From Halisarca cf. caerulea (lineage: Eukaryota; Porifera; Demospongiae; Chondrillida; Halisarcidae), in the NCBI GenBank assembly GCA_963170055.1, contig CAUJGJ010000444.1:6985618-7049617 (forward strand): a DNA stretch of 64,000 nt, given 5' to 3'. Under the pieces are notes generated by a model that saw only the letters and a list, made by a program, of their open reading frames with translations, was not told the origin of the DNA and ran no database searches. This document shows, in pieces, positions 33,768 to 45,177 of the stretch. The stretch's first letter is position 1, and each line of letters begins with the position of its first letter. Position numbers and translations under genes: made by a program.

Positions 33768-33985
33768 AAGCGATTCGAGTTTAAAAAAACTCGTGGGCCG
33801 CCTACGGCCCTGGAAACTCGAATCGCTTGGAAATCGTCGTTATTGACTAAACTAATACTTCGAAGAACTCTTCTGGTTGAAAAGACTCTTCGCTGATAAA
33901 ATCAGGAGCAAACAAATAAATTTTATCGAAATATAGCTGAAAGATTACGTACCGACTTCGCGTCCGCCATGTTGTTGACATATAT
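33768..33985. mobile_element. Hairpin element, family AAGCGATTCGAG, copy 2
   Basis: A perfect 15-bp inverted repeat (AAGCGATTCGAGTTT at 33768, complement ending 33828) encloses the hairpin GGGCCG-CCTA-CGGCCC. The same downstream sequence as copy 1 follows, ending in (AT)n. Copy 1 carries CAGCCC/GGGCTG instead, so both stems have changed together and kept pairing. Confidence 0.75.
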
Positions 33986-33999
33986 ATATATATACACTG

Positions 34000-34215
34000 A
34001 TGAATGGAGCACAAACTCTTATCAAGAGGCAGTATGCATACATCAATGGATTTCAGAACACTGTTCTGGGTCAAGGCCTGCACATGACAAAGGTTGATTC
34101 CAAAAGAAAGGTCGTGCAGCTATTGCATACAGGTGAGGAAATGTTCATAGAAGGGGGGGGGGGGCATGCAACCTTAACACATGACATACATAGTGATATA
34201 TCACAGGCATAGGAA
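34000..34215 (+). pseudogene. Ulp1-like (C48 protease) N-terminal fragment, tentative
   Basis: The 70-codon frame MNGAQTLIKRQYAYINGFQN followed by TVLGQ and VVQLLHTGEE resembles the segment before the catalytic His in transposon-encoded Ulp1-like proteases. It lacks the HW and the Cys. A run of 12 Gs lies at about 34152. Ulp1-like domains are common in metazoan DNA transposons, so this is probably an element fragment. Confidence 0.4.
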
Positions 34216-34550
34216 CCAAGGGGCCATGGCCCATGGGGGGCTGGCCCCTTACATTTACGTTCATGTAGATACGTGTGAAGCATGCTGTTGCAGCTGACCA
34301 TACAGAAATTTCCGGAATTTCTGGACAAGTCGGTGGAGATCGAGATCATGCCACAAGTTGCACACCCACCAATGATGACAAGTGGACATGTACTGCGTAT
34401 CCATCAACTTTACTACAGCAACGAGTTGCCCACCTAACATGTGTGTAATGATTAGCAAACACAAGGAATTTTAAAACAGGACCTTGACATGTTGGCCAAG
34501 AAGACTAATGCAAGCAAGTGGTAGGCACTGGGATCAACAGCTACAATTAC

Positions 34551-34870
34551 TGCAGACTGTTTGAGCTATTAGTGTACATTGGTTCATTTTCTCAAACCCT
34601 TTGTACTTGTACTAGAGATTCCCATTGGCTCCAGCTTTCAATCCATGTTGGAATACAGGAATGCTGGAAGAAGCCCACAAGAAATTGGATAGACTATTTA
34701 AATCTAAAATTAGCTTCTGTCTGTGAAGTGGAGGTGCCATAGCACCCCAGCACCCATGGTTCTGACACCCAAGTAACTAGTACTGTTCAACAGAGCAGGG
34801 TAGAGCCCGATCTTCTAGTTGTTGAGAGGGAAGGGAAGATTTCTTAAGTGGGCTTAAAACAACCATTTTT
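34551..34870. repeat. Dispersed repeat R3, copy 1
   Basis: Shares TTTCAATCCATGTTGGA(A/G)TA, AAATTGGATAGACTATTTAA and GCCCGATCTTCTAGTTGTTG, in order, with 44165..44430. Its 5' third also matches 44545..44720. Its copies flank the large duplicated region on both sides. Confidence 0.85.
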
Positions 34871-34879
34871 GGTACCAGA

Positions 34880-35963
34880 AACCTATGGCCCTGAAAACTT
34901 GAATAGCTTGGAAATTATTGTTATTGACGAAACTTAATATGACAAAACTGACACTTTGAAGTACACTTCGGAGCTAAAAGACTCTTTGCTAATGAAACAA
35001 GGAGCAAATACGCAGTTTTGTTGAATTATAGCAGAGAAATTGAGTTTCGCTTTAACATTATTAGGCCAGTGCGAGGGATTTATCCCTGTGTCAACAATTA
35101 TATTGACACCACCTTGGGTATGCCAAGAGATTCCAAATGGAGGCCACCACCTTTAGCCAGCTGGTCAATCCATTCGTTGCAGTGGATGCAGTAAATGCTG
35201 CTGATCAGCTTGGGCAGGCTTTATTAGCCTTGTGTCAGGGTAAAGAAGGCCATGAAGTGAGCTAAGCACATGCACTAGCTATTCAATGCTGTCTGTCCAC
35301 CTGTTTTGTATGCATGCAATGCTCCTACAGGTTTTCACATTTGTGCGGGGCAAGACAAGGCACATTATGGCTGACATGTCTGAAGCTAAAGCAATTGCCA
35401 CAGTGCTGAAGCTCAACAGAGATCAGTAGCCTTGACAATGACCTGATTGTATAGTAAAGTGTGTGAAACAGCAGGCCATATCATCGAAAGTCCTAGATGG
35501 CAAAACCACTGGCACTAGGGACTTTTTGAAAAGGGGTGTGGTGACTTCCAACCCAATGGCTGCTGTAAGTTATACACATTTGTATTATTATGCCGTATAT
35601 TACACATTTCCTGTGCCTTACATAAATTACCCCTGTACACACCTTGTAGCTTGCAAGGACTTCTGGACTATCGTCTAGTGTCTGGTGCCCGGCTGAAATG
35701 GTTAGGCATTGGTTCAATTGAGTTGTTTTGTATCGTGACTTACTACCACTCTGTCCTTCCCTTTTAAGCTCGATTTGAAAAATCGTGATAGGAAACACGG
35801 ACCGGAAGGTGCCGAGCTCCTGCATGTACCACATATTTTGCTAGCAATGAAAATGGCGGCGTGTGTGCGTGTAGATTAGTCTTTCATTAAGCAACTTATG
35901 GACGCTATGGATGTCTTAGGGACCAATTTGTATCGTAATACATTTTCGGAAAGGGGAAGGAAA
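34880..35963. other. Diverged hairpin element and non-coding spacer
   Basis: 34880..35050 is a diverged third copy of the AAGCGATTCGAG-family element (GGCCCTGAAAACTTGAATAG, TAAAAGACTCTTTGCT). An exon-like piece lies at about 35138..35260 (EATTFSQLVNPFVAVDAVNA), with no recognised family. Another open piece is at 35463..35678. A block from 35690 to 35780 recurs near 36626 inside the duplicated segment. Confidence 0.4.
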
Positions 35964-37204
35964 CAAAATGAAGAGGGGTTAAGAAGTTTAAATAAGCGAT
36001 TCAAGTGGATGGGAATCAAAAGAAGTATCTCTTGATTTTGTGCAGATTTAGTTGGGGAAATAAGGAGTTGCGCTGTGATTTCAGTATCACCTGTTATGGC
36101 GATGAGAGAGAAGTCGTAGCAACTCTTCTACTAGAAGAGGATTTCTTCTTTACACAAACTATGAGACAAATTTTGTATTGCTCTGAAGCTTGATGTCTCC
36201 GATCATTTATGGACACAAACTATTTATAGAATATTGTTCGACCAAATGATTGTGGAAGGACTACAGCAACGTAGCCACCAACAGCAGTGTAAGCAAATGC
36301 GTGGTGGGGAAGTACAGTTGGGATCAGACGAAGAAAACATCATTTGATACATGGCAGGATACATTCCTTTCAAACTCATGAAGGCATACTTGAAGAAGAC
36401 CAGTATTTTCAAATTCCTATGTTGTACCTGATGTTTGAATTACAATGCATGGTGAAATTAAAAATAAAAATACACATTATAAACTTCCACACTAACATTA
36501 ATAATTGTAAACATTCTGCAATAATGCAAAAATCCTGCATAAGAACAGTTGGGCATGCTGCATTTGTGTATAATTGTGGCAATGTCAGTACCACACCCAA
36601 ACACATAATTTTTATATGAGAAAATGGCTGAAATGGTTAGGCATTGGTTCAGGTATCATGACTTACTACCACTCTGTCCTTTCCTTTTAAGATCAATTTG
36701 AAGAACATTAAGAATGTTTCTTATGAAGTAAGTGCTGCAATGAATATCAATTACAATACACTATTGCTATTTTATTGTAGACTTTGACAAAGGCTCGAAA
36801 TGTAATATTTCGTGAATTGAGGAGGAGGAAGAAGAGGGACCACACCAAGAGACAAATGAGGATATGGAGATCCCCCTATCGTACTCCTCCACCGCCACTA
36901 CCTCCTCCTCCTCCACCACTGCCACCACTGGTGGAGGCAAGGTGAGAAAGCATGAAGGCATGTGGTGACATCAATGTTACGAGACCTCTCCATTATCTAT
37001 GCCATGCTCACATACACATCTAGGAGGTAAAAGCCACTACCACCCACTGCCAAAGGGTGGGGAAAAGGTGGCACTAGTGCCATTTGAGGTCATATACAGG
37101 TCTCACATGGCACTGGTGGCCCTCGCCAAGGCCCAGGCCAATCCGCCCAAAGGGAAAAGGGGTAGGAGACAAAGATCAAAAAACTTACTAGTTTTGATTT
37201 GTGT

Positions 37205-37237
<33 letters not shown>

Positions 37238-38600
37238 TGTGAAATTGATTTAAATTATATCATAGACTTACATACATATGTACACACATACGTACCTTAG
37301 CAATCTTCGGTGTTAGTTTCCTTCGTTTAGGCTTACATGTAGAAACACTACTTCTTTTATTCAATAAGTTGTTCGTTATTTGGAATTCAGACTTTGTGTG
37401 AAAGTCTGAGGTGAGCTGTATTGAGTGCACTTTGTCTTTGCTTTGGTGTGTCGCTCTGTGGGTTGTTGGCCCAACAAGCTCCGCCTCCTGTCAGAGCATT
37501 TGCCCATTAACTCACGGAAAGACGTTGCTTCCAGCCCGTTGAGCTGGATCGATCACCCTTAGGCCGAAATCTACTTAACCCACGCAGAAGTTCCAGCCCT
37601 CCACCTAAAAGACGCTGCATGCGCAATAATACTACTGTGCATGGGTGATCAGAGAGGATTAATCCTAACAATCCACTTGCCTGAGGTTTCACCCCTGAAA
37701 CTTTGGATTTGTTTGTTTATTAGTATTAGTTTTTGTTTATATATGACATACGTTTTGCTGCCTTCCAAATTGCATAAGAGCTCAAAATTTGCACAACATC
37801 GCAAATACGTTTTTTTGTCTTTGCGCAGCTAGCAACTGGATTCGGAAAGACCACAATACTGGCACTACTACCTCTGGCTTTCGATTATCTCCCACTGAGT
37901 ACCAGCATACACACAAATTGGGGAGATAAAAAGCCTTCTTCATCCAGGCATAAACATCCTGGCAATGACAGCTACAGTAGAGAAGAGAACAAGAGACAAA
38001 ACTATCTCAACACTCCAAATGTGCCATCCAGTAGTGATACAGATGTCACGAGACAGGGCCAGCACATTTTATGGTGTACTGAGAATCGTGCACCTCTGCT
38101 GCAAGTGTCGTTTGCTCTGGCAAAGGATTGGCTGCTGAAGCAGCAAAATATACAGTCTGAAGCTCTCCAAACAGGTGCTATAAACCGAGAAGCACAAGAG
38201 GTTATGTCGACCTTAACTCTACTCTAGCTGAGCAGCCAATGTCTACAGCTGCAATTCTGGAGCAGCCACCTCACCCTGCCTCTCCTGTCGTTCTCTCACC
38301 AGTGATGTCTACTGGTCCTGATCGAGTCACCGATCAAGAGAGAGTTGAAGAATGTGCTGAAGCACGTGAAGGCAGAAGCGCCACATACATACATCAACAC
38401 CTCTTAGAAAGAAAAAGGTCATCATCTCACCTGAGCTTGAGGAATGACAGCAGCAAGCATATGCTCGCATGCTTGAGCTAGGAGTCACTCCGCTTGAGGT
38501 AAGGATAAATAATACATGTAAGTACTGCTTGATTTTCTTCTGTACATACGAGACTATTTCTACTTTATTTTTGGATGCATTTAGGTAGGATCAGGGTGCT
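35964..38600. repeat. Large direct duplication, copy A
   Basis: Nearly identical to 40128..42766, with scattered substitutions and small indels. It contains several exon-like pieces on the + strand: one ending in a shifted form of IIRYMAGYIPFKLMKAYLKK (about 36300..36412; copy A has a TGA in place of CGA at the Arg codon); one at 36784..36966; one at 37023..37190 (PLPKGGEKVALVPFEVIYRS); and one at about 38090..38400 (ALAKDWLLKQQNIQSE). The RYMAGY motif recalls a conserved block of metazoan transposon proteins, but I cannot name the family. A (GT/GC)n microsatellite lies at 37200..37242. Confidence 0.85.
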
Positions 38601-39479
38601 GATGGAAACAAGTGTCGCTGTCCTGTGTCCTTGGCCTTTCCAATAAGATTGGGTGTCCTTATGCAGGAAGGGCAGGAAGCAGGCATCGTGGTGCAAAAGT
38701 AATGAAGCGGCCACCGAGTAAAAGAATGACTGAAGCCAGGGAAGTAACAGCAACTGGAGCTACATAAAGGCAGTGGGAAAAGTTTTTTAGTGTTTCTTTT
38801 ATGTTCTTGTTATATGAAAAAGTATGCTGCCTGCGTGATGGTGTTGTTAGTACTGTAATGACATGGTCACTCATGAAAGTTGCTTGGTGGGTACTTCAAA
38901 ATCGACTAAAAAAGAAACAGTTTCAGTAAGAATGTAATACTGAACTTAAACTACCTCAATTCGTTGTCGGGGAAGGTTTCCCTTTGAGAGCAATATTGTA
39001 AGTAGCAGGTTTTTCCCTTTTTCCCCTTCTGTCCGTTTCTTTTGCCCTGACCCCTGCATGGAAAGGAGAGCATAATACTGATCATCTCACCACCAATTGC
39101 ATTGATAGCAACCTGAGTACATAAATATGACAGCTGGATGTTAGATCTAGTAAGTATTAGAGCAAACTATCTGTTTGGTGTTCTTGCTGCGTGTTGGAGT
39201 GAAGGTATTTTCAAGTTCATCAGTTGAATTGAATTGCGTTCAAGCCAAGCCGGAGTTGTTGCTGCTCCGGGCTGAGAAGTAAGTACCAGATGCTCATCAT
39301 GCTCGCTATAGAGGTCTATGCCATTGAACTTGTTCAGTAGGTATCTTTGTTGGTCTACCTCACTGGTGGGCATATAGCAACATGACAACAGCGAACACCT
39401 CATGATGCTACAAAACAGTATGGGTTCTGTAACGTTCAATTATCCTATGGCAGAAAAAGGTCTGAGGTTACCAGGGTTA
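38601..39479. other. No supported gene
   Basis: Contains a Cys-containing frame near 38590..38700 (GADGNKCRCPVSLAFP), and at 39410..39480 a short copy of the 27915 element (CCTATGGCAGAAAAAGGTCT). Nothing else was recognised. Confidence 0.4.
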
Positions 39480-39900
39480 ACCTAGCAAGTACATTTTATA
39501 TTTGCCTTGATTATCCTCAAATAATGTATCACTGCAAATTCTCCCTATTGCGCAGACCACTGTGAAATGATCAAATGTGCCATATCCACAACACCCTCAG
39601 CAATCACGAAGGGGAGCTTTTGATGCTGTTGTAGCATCATCCAAACCATCCCTAAGTGGGACAATGTCATTAAAACCAGTGCTTACGTATGTTTATTAGT
39701 CAATCTCAGCTTCCTTGGAAAGGATATTACCAAGAATGTATTCACAGATTTTACCACTGGATAAAACTGGTGAAGTAACTCATCTGTTTGACATTACAGG
39801 TGGCAAAGCCATCAAATCTCATATGTACATATTATACAAACAGTTAAAAGACAGCATCACCACCATGCTGGAAATGGTGAAGACCTCATGTACATAGATG
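39480..39900 (+). pseudogene. Fragment of the CACTA transposase (exon 4 region), copy 1
   Basis: Aligns with 15250..15665: the end of intron 3, exon 4 and the start of intron 4. It is diverged, with a TAG inside TATGTTTATTAGTCAATCTC and a TGA at the former CVA codons. The final donor CAG|GTATGT has been lost (TCATATGTACAT). A dead remnant of the same transposon family as 10196..21149. Confidence 0.85.
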
Positions 39901-40127
39901 GTAAATTACTCACTCATTTACTTACTCACTTACTCATTTACTCATTAGTCACTGCTGCACATGCAAGTTCTCCAGCAAGTAATAACAGTAAAACACAAAT
40001 ACTTTTTACTTATATATTGTTTTCATTTGGACTTCTGGTGTGTAACACTTGTCCAATATATACTAGTTACTACATGCCCGCAAGGAACTATTGCATTTAC
40101 TGCTCCAGACCTCCAACTCCTGAGTGA
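39901..40127. repeat. CTCACTTA-rich tract and MITE 5' fragment
   Basis: ACTCATTTACTTACTCACTT is a short imperfect repeat at 39908..39948. At 40014, TTGTTTTCATTTGGACTTC and GTGTGTAAC is a piece of the GGGGCTGCC MITE interior. Confidence 0.6.
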
Positions 40128-42766
40128 AACAAAATGAAGAGGTTAAGAAGTTTAAATAAGCGATTCAAGTGGATGGGATTCAAGAGAAGTATCTCTGATT
40201 TTGTGCAGATTTAGTTGGGGAAATAAGGAGTTGCGCTGTGACTTCAGTATCACCTGTTATGGCGATGAGAGAGAAGTCGTAGCAACTCTTCTACTAGAAG
40301 AGGATTTCTTCTTTACACAAACTATGAGACAAATTTTGTATTGCTCTGAAGCTTGATGTCTCCGATCATTTATGGACACAAACTATTAATAGAATAATGT
40401 TCGACCAAATGATTGTGGAAGGACTACAGCAACGTAGCCACCAACAGCAGTGTAAGCAAATGCGTGGTGGGGAAGTACAGTTGGGATCAGACGAAGAAAA
40501 CATCATTCGATACATGGCAGGATACATTCCTTTCAAACTCATGAAGGCATACTTGAAGAAGACCAGTATTTTCAAATTCCTATGTTGTACCTGATGTTTG
40601 AATTACAATGCATGGTGAAATTAAAAATAAAAATACACATTATAAACTTCCACACTAACATTAATAATTGTAAACATTCTGCAATAATGCAAAAATCCTG
40701 CATAAGAACAGTTGGGCATGCTGCATTTGTGTATAATTGTGGCAATGTCAGTACCACACCCAAACACATAATTTTTATATGAGAAAATGGCTGAAATGGT
40801 TCGGCATTGGTTCAGGTATCATGACTTACTACCACTCTGTCCTTTCCTTTTAAGATCAATTTGAAGAACATTAAGAATGTTTCTTATGAAGTAAGTGCTG
40901 CAATGAATATCAATTACAATACACTATTGCTATTTTATTGTAGACTTTGACAAAGGCTCGAAATGTAATATTTCGTGAATTGAGGAGGAGGAAGAAGAGG
41001 GACCACCACCAAGAGACAAATGAGGATATGGAGATCCCCCCATCGTACTCCTCCACCGCCACTACCTCCTCCTCCTCCACCACTGCCACCACTGGTGGAG
41101 GCAAGGTGAGAAAGCATGAAGGCATGTGGTGACATCAATGTTACGAGACCTCTCCATTGTCTATGCCATGCTCACATACACATCTAGGAGGTAAAAGCCA
41201 CCACCACCCACTGCCGAAGGGCGGGGAAAAGGTGGCACTAGTGCCATTTGAGGTCATATACAGGTCTCACATGGCACTGGTGGCCCTCGCCAAGGCCCAG
41301 GCCAATCCGCCCAAAGGGAAAAGGGGCAGGAGACAAAGATCAAAAAACTTACTAGTTTTGATTTGTGTGTGCGCGCGTGTGTGTGTGTGTGTGTGAAATT
41401 GATTTAAATTATATCATAGACTTACATACATATGTACACACATACGTACCTTAGGAATCTTCGGTGTTAGTTTCCTTCGTTTAGGCCTACATGTAGAAAC
41501 ACTACTTCTTTTATTCAATAAGTTGTACATTATTTGGAATTCAGACTTTGTGTGAAAGTCTGAGGTGAGCTGTATTGAGTGCACTTTGTCTTTGCTTTGG
41601 TGTGTCGCTCCGTAGGTTGTTGGCCCAACAAGCTCCGCCTCCTGTCAGAGCATTTGCCCATTTACTCACGGAAAGACGTTGCTTCCAGCCCGTTGAGCTG
41701 GATCGATCACCCTTAGGCCGAAATCTACTTAACCCACGCAGAAGTTCCAGCCCTCCACCTAGAAGACGCTGCATGCGCAATAATACTACTGTGCCTGGGT
41801 GATCAGAGAGGATTAATCCTAACAATCCACTTGCCTGAGGTTTCACCCCTGAAAACTTTGGATTTGTTTGTTTATTAGTATTAGTTTTAGTTCATATATG
41901 ACATACGTTTTGCTGCCTTCCGAATTGCACAAGAGCTCAAAATGCGCAGCTACCAACTGGATTCGGAAAAGACCACAATACTGGCACTACTACCTATGGC
42001 TTTCGATTATCTCCCACTGAGTACCAGCATACACACAAATTGGGGAGATAAAAAGCCTTCTTCATATAGCCATAAACATCCTGGCAATAACAGCTACAGT
42101 AGAGAAGAGAACAAGAGACAAAACTATCTCAACATTCCAACTGTGCCATCCAGTCACCAGTGATACAGATGTCACGAGACAGGGCCAACATATTTAATGG
42201 TGTACTGAGAATCCTGCACCTCTGCTGCAAGTGTCGTTTGCTCTGGCCAAGGATTGGCTGCTGAAGCAGCAAAATGTACAGTCTGAAGTCCTCCAAACAG
42301 GTGCTATAAACCGAGAAGCACAGGAGGTTATTGCCAACCTTAACTCTACTCTAGCTGAGCAGGCAATGTCTACAGCTGCACTTCTGGAGCAGCCACCTCA
42401 CCCTGCCTCTCCTGTCGTTCTCTCACCAGTGATGTCTACTGGTCCTGATCGAGTCACCGATCAAGAGAGAGCTGAAGAATGTGCTGAGGTACGTGAGAGA
42501 GCTGAAGAATGTGCTGAGGTACGTGCTCTTAGGAAGGCAGAAGCGCCACATACATACATCAGCACCTCTTAGAAAGAAAAAGGTCATCATCTTACCTGAG
42601 CTTGAGGAATGACAGCAGCAAGCATTGGCTCGCATGCTTGAGCTAGGAGTCACTCTGCTTGAGGTAAGGATTAATAATACATGTAAGTACTGCTTGATTT
42701 TCTTCTGTACATACGAGACTATTTCTACTTTATTCTTGGATGCATTTAGGATCAGGGTGCTGATGG
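40128..42766. repeat. Large direct duplication, copy B
   Basis: The partner of 35964..38600. Copy B preserves the frame IIRYMAGYIPFKLMKAYLKK intact (40397..40594). It also preserves a longer frame at 42231..42572, which contains ALAKDWLLKQQNVQSEVLQT and a private 30-bp tandem duplication encoding RAEECAEV twice (near 42468..42530). It ends at GGATCAGGGTGCTGATGGAA, the same breakpoint as copy A. Confidence 0.88.
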
Positions 42767-43244
42767 AAGGCAATAGGGAGAATTTGCAGTGATACATACA
42801 TTATTTGTGGATACTCAAGGCATCTTCTCGACAGTTGCCACGGGTTACCTGATTTTCAAAATATGGCGTGCGAAAAAAGTGGTAGAAGGGGATGGAAGAA
42901 GGGAGACACGAGAGAAGTGTCCATTCAGTAGAACAGGTTGGTTAATTCAGACTGGAAGTTCTGTGTTTTGGGATACTTCTTATGGTAGAGTGCCCTAGAG
43001 AGATTTAGGTTTTATTCTTCAGCAGCTGTTATGTCCTGTGTCAGCGCTAAGAAATGTCCGGTTGAGCATTGATAATATCTCCAACTTTAGTTCTTAAGCT
43101 CAGGGAAAGCGGTGATCAGAATTAGGTCACTCTACCTTATTTGATGCTGGCATGTGTCTAGTCGTCTGGTTTGTTCTGTGTAGTTTATGCTGTTCTATGT
43201 AGTTTGTGCTGTTCTGTGCTGTTAGGGTTAATATATATATATGT
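42767..43244. other. Breakpoint spacer with an inverted piece of intron sequence
   Basis: 42772..42803 is the reverse complement of 39524..39557 (GAATTTGCAGTGATACAT against ATGTATCACTGCAAATTC). It marks a rearrangement junction. The remainder shows no gene. Confidence 0.55.
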
Positions 43245-43400
43245 ATATTAGTCAATCTCAGCTTCCTTGGAAAGGATATTACCAAGAATGTATTCACAGA
43301 TTTACCACTGGATAAAACCGGTGAAGCAACTCATCTGTTTGACATTACAGGTGGCAAAGCCATCAAATCTCAAGTATGTACAAACAGTTATAAGGGACAG
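43245..43400 (+). pseudogene. Fragment of the CACTA transposase (exon 4 region), copy 2
   Basis: Matches 39709..39840 and, more distantly, 15465..15600. It shares derived changes with the 39480 copy (GGAAAGGATATTACCAAGAA, ATTACAGGTGGCAAAGCC), so the two are duplicates of each other. This piece is the distal part of the large duplication. Confidence 0.85.
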
Positions 43401-43935
43401 CGTCATGTTGGAATTACTCATTTACCAGTTATCGTGTCAGAAGTTTTGTGCCGCAAGAAGGATGGCTCACGTACACCAATACCCTGTCCGTAGAGTGTAC
43501 AACTGTACAACAAGTACATGGGAGGTGTAGATGTCTTTGATTCTCGGTGCAAAACCTACTCATGTACTAGGGAATTTAACAAATGGTGGCTACGATTATT
43601 ATTCTACTTCCTTGTAGATGCTACGACAACAAACGCGTACATTCTGTACAAAGCAACAAGTGAAACCAAACCCCTCACCTCAGGAATTCATTCTACAGCT
43701 CGTAGAATTCCTCAGCTGTAACAACTCCAAGAAGCGTTCCTCCACCAGCAAGTCGTCTTTGTGAGCATCACTTCATAGTGAAGCTTGACAAGCACCAACA
43801 GTGCCAGTTGTGCTCACAAAGACACTATCATCTTTTGCTGCAGGCATTGCTCCTCCAGCCATCCAGTACCCCCTTTGCCCCCACTGAATGTTTCAAAATG
43901 TACCACACAAAGCTTCATTTAGCAGAAAATAAAGA
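43400..43935 (+). pseudogene. piggyBac transposase C-terminal fragment
   Basis: Frame 43518..43721 reads MGGVDVFDSRCKTYSC, followed by FNKWWLRLLFYFLVDATTTN and AYILYKA. This is the piggyBac YN.xMGGVD...KWW...NAY signature, containing the last catalytic aspartate. The preceding frame (CRKKDGSRTPIPCP) fits the block just before it. A later frame (VKLDKHQQCQLCSQR ... ECFKMYHTKLHL) resembles the C-terminal Cys-rich domain. Frame changes at about 43495 and 43830 show decay. Confidence 0.8.
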
Positions 43936-44164
43936 CATATACAGTCATTTTTGTGGTTTGTATAACTTTTTAATTTTTGTTGTTTGTATAACTTTTTTAA
44001 ACTAGTTTGTGTATAACTTTTTAAACTAGTTTGTATAATTGCGTTTTAGAGTGTTCACCTGTGTTTTTTGCCTAATTTCCAACCCTTCTTATACTGTTTA
44101 AACAAGTATACTGTATCCTGTTGCACCATACATTATGCTATTCTTGCTCTATCGTTTATACCAA
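43936..44164. other. AT-rich spacer with short internal repeats
   Basis: TTTGTATAACTTTTTAA recurs three times within about 80 bases (43956..44040). No coding potential. Confidence 0.6.
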
Positions 44165-44720
44165 TGTTTGGCTTTCAATCCATGTTGGAGTACAGGAATG
44201 CCAACTTGAACTGGAGCTAGGAGAAGTCCAAAAGAAATTGGATAGACTATTTAAATCTATAACTAGCTTCTGTCTGCAAAGTGGAGGTGCTATAGCACCC
44301 CAGCACCCCTGGTTCCGACACTTAAGTAACTAGCACTGTTCAACAGAGCAGGGTAGGGCCCGATCTTCTAGTTGTTGAGAGGGAAGGGAAGATTTCTTAA
44401 GTGGGCTTGAAACAACCCTTTTTGGTACCAGAAACCTGTTTTCCTTTCTTTTAATATAAAGTATTATGATCTATTATAGCAAAAGTGAGTTTACTTTAGG
44501 AACACGACTTTGTGTAGATTGTCTCAGTGGCTGTATCTAGGTTTACAATTATTGCAGACTGTTTGAACTATTATGAGTGTATATCGGTTCATTTTCTCAA
44601 ACCCTCTGTACTTGTACTAGAGATCCCATTGGCTCCGACTTTCAATCCATGTTGGAGTACAGGAATGCTCAACTTAAACTGGAGCTGGAAGAAGTCCATA
44701 AGAAATTAGAGAGAACTATA
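44165..44720. repeat. Dispersed repeat R3, copies 2 and 3
   Basis: 44165..44430 matches 34630..34870. 44545..44720 matches 34551..34690. The two pieces are in direct orientation and overlap in content, so a partial tandem duplication followed the original insertion. A frame with AQLKLELEEVHKKLE reads like the end of a coiled-coil exon. Confidence 0.8.
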
Positions 44721-45177
44721 ATGGGATCCTGTGGCTGTATATTTTTATGCAGTACTACCGGGTAGCATAAAATAAATTGACAAAGTTGGATTTATTGAGT
44801 GCTAGAGCGAGATTCCATGAGCTGGGAGTGAGACAGTGAGATCTCATTGAAATGAGTGAGACTCACTCCCAATGAGTGAGACTTGATGTCTCCGAGGTAC
44901 ATGACTTTTATTAACAGATATAAACTTTGTGATCTGCTTGATTTTGGATCGTTTTAATTATTAAAGGATGGTGGTTTCATATGGGGTTGTTGTGTGCATT
45001 TCTGCTCAGCCAGGTATGTATGATGCTTTGATGTGTAGAAGTGCTAACAAGTATGGAATTTCACCTGGGCGCTCTTGCGTGGCGGTGTCATGATATCCGT
45101 TTCCGGTAATGAATAAAATTAGCATCTGACTCCCAACGTGCACGTGCCCCATTGAACTTGTCATTGGAGCGTGCGAG
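44721..45177. other. Spacer with GAGTGAGAC repeats
   Basis: GAGTGAGAC and AATGAGTGAGAC recur at 44826..44884. No gene was recognised. The last 100 bases probably include the promoter of the zinc-finger gene that follows. Confidence 0.5.

Noticed and set aside
34000..34215. Calling an intact Ulp1/SENP protease
   Set aside because: Only the region before the catalytic His is recognisable; His-Trp, Asp and Cys blocks are absent.
36767..36961. Minus-strand Val/Glu-rich ORF, also at 40910..41125
   Set aside because: Antisense shadow of the (CCTCCA)-rich exon-like segment; preserved only because the segment was duplicated.
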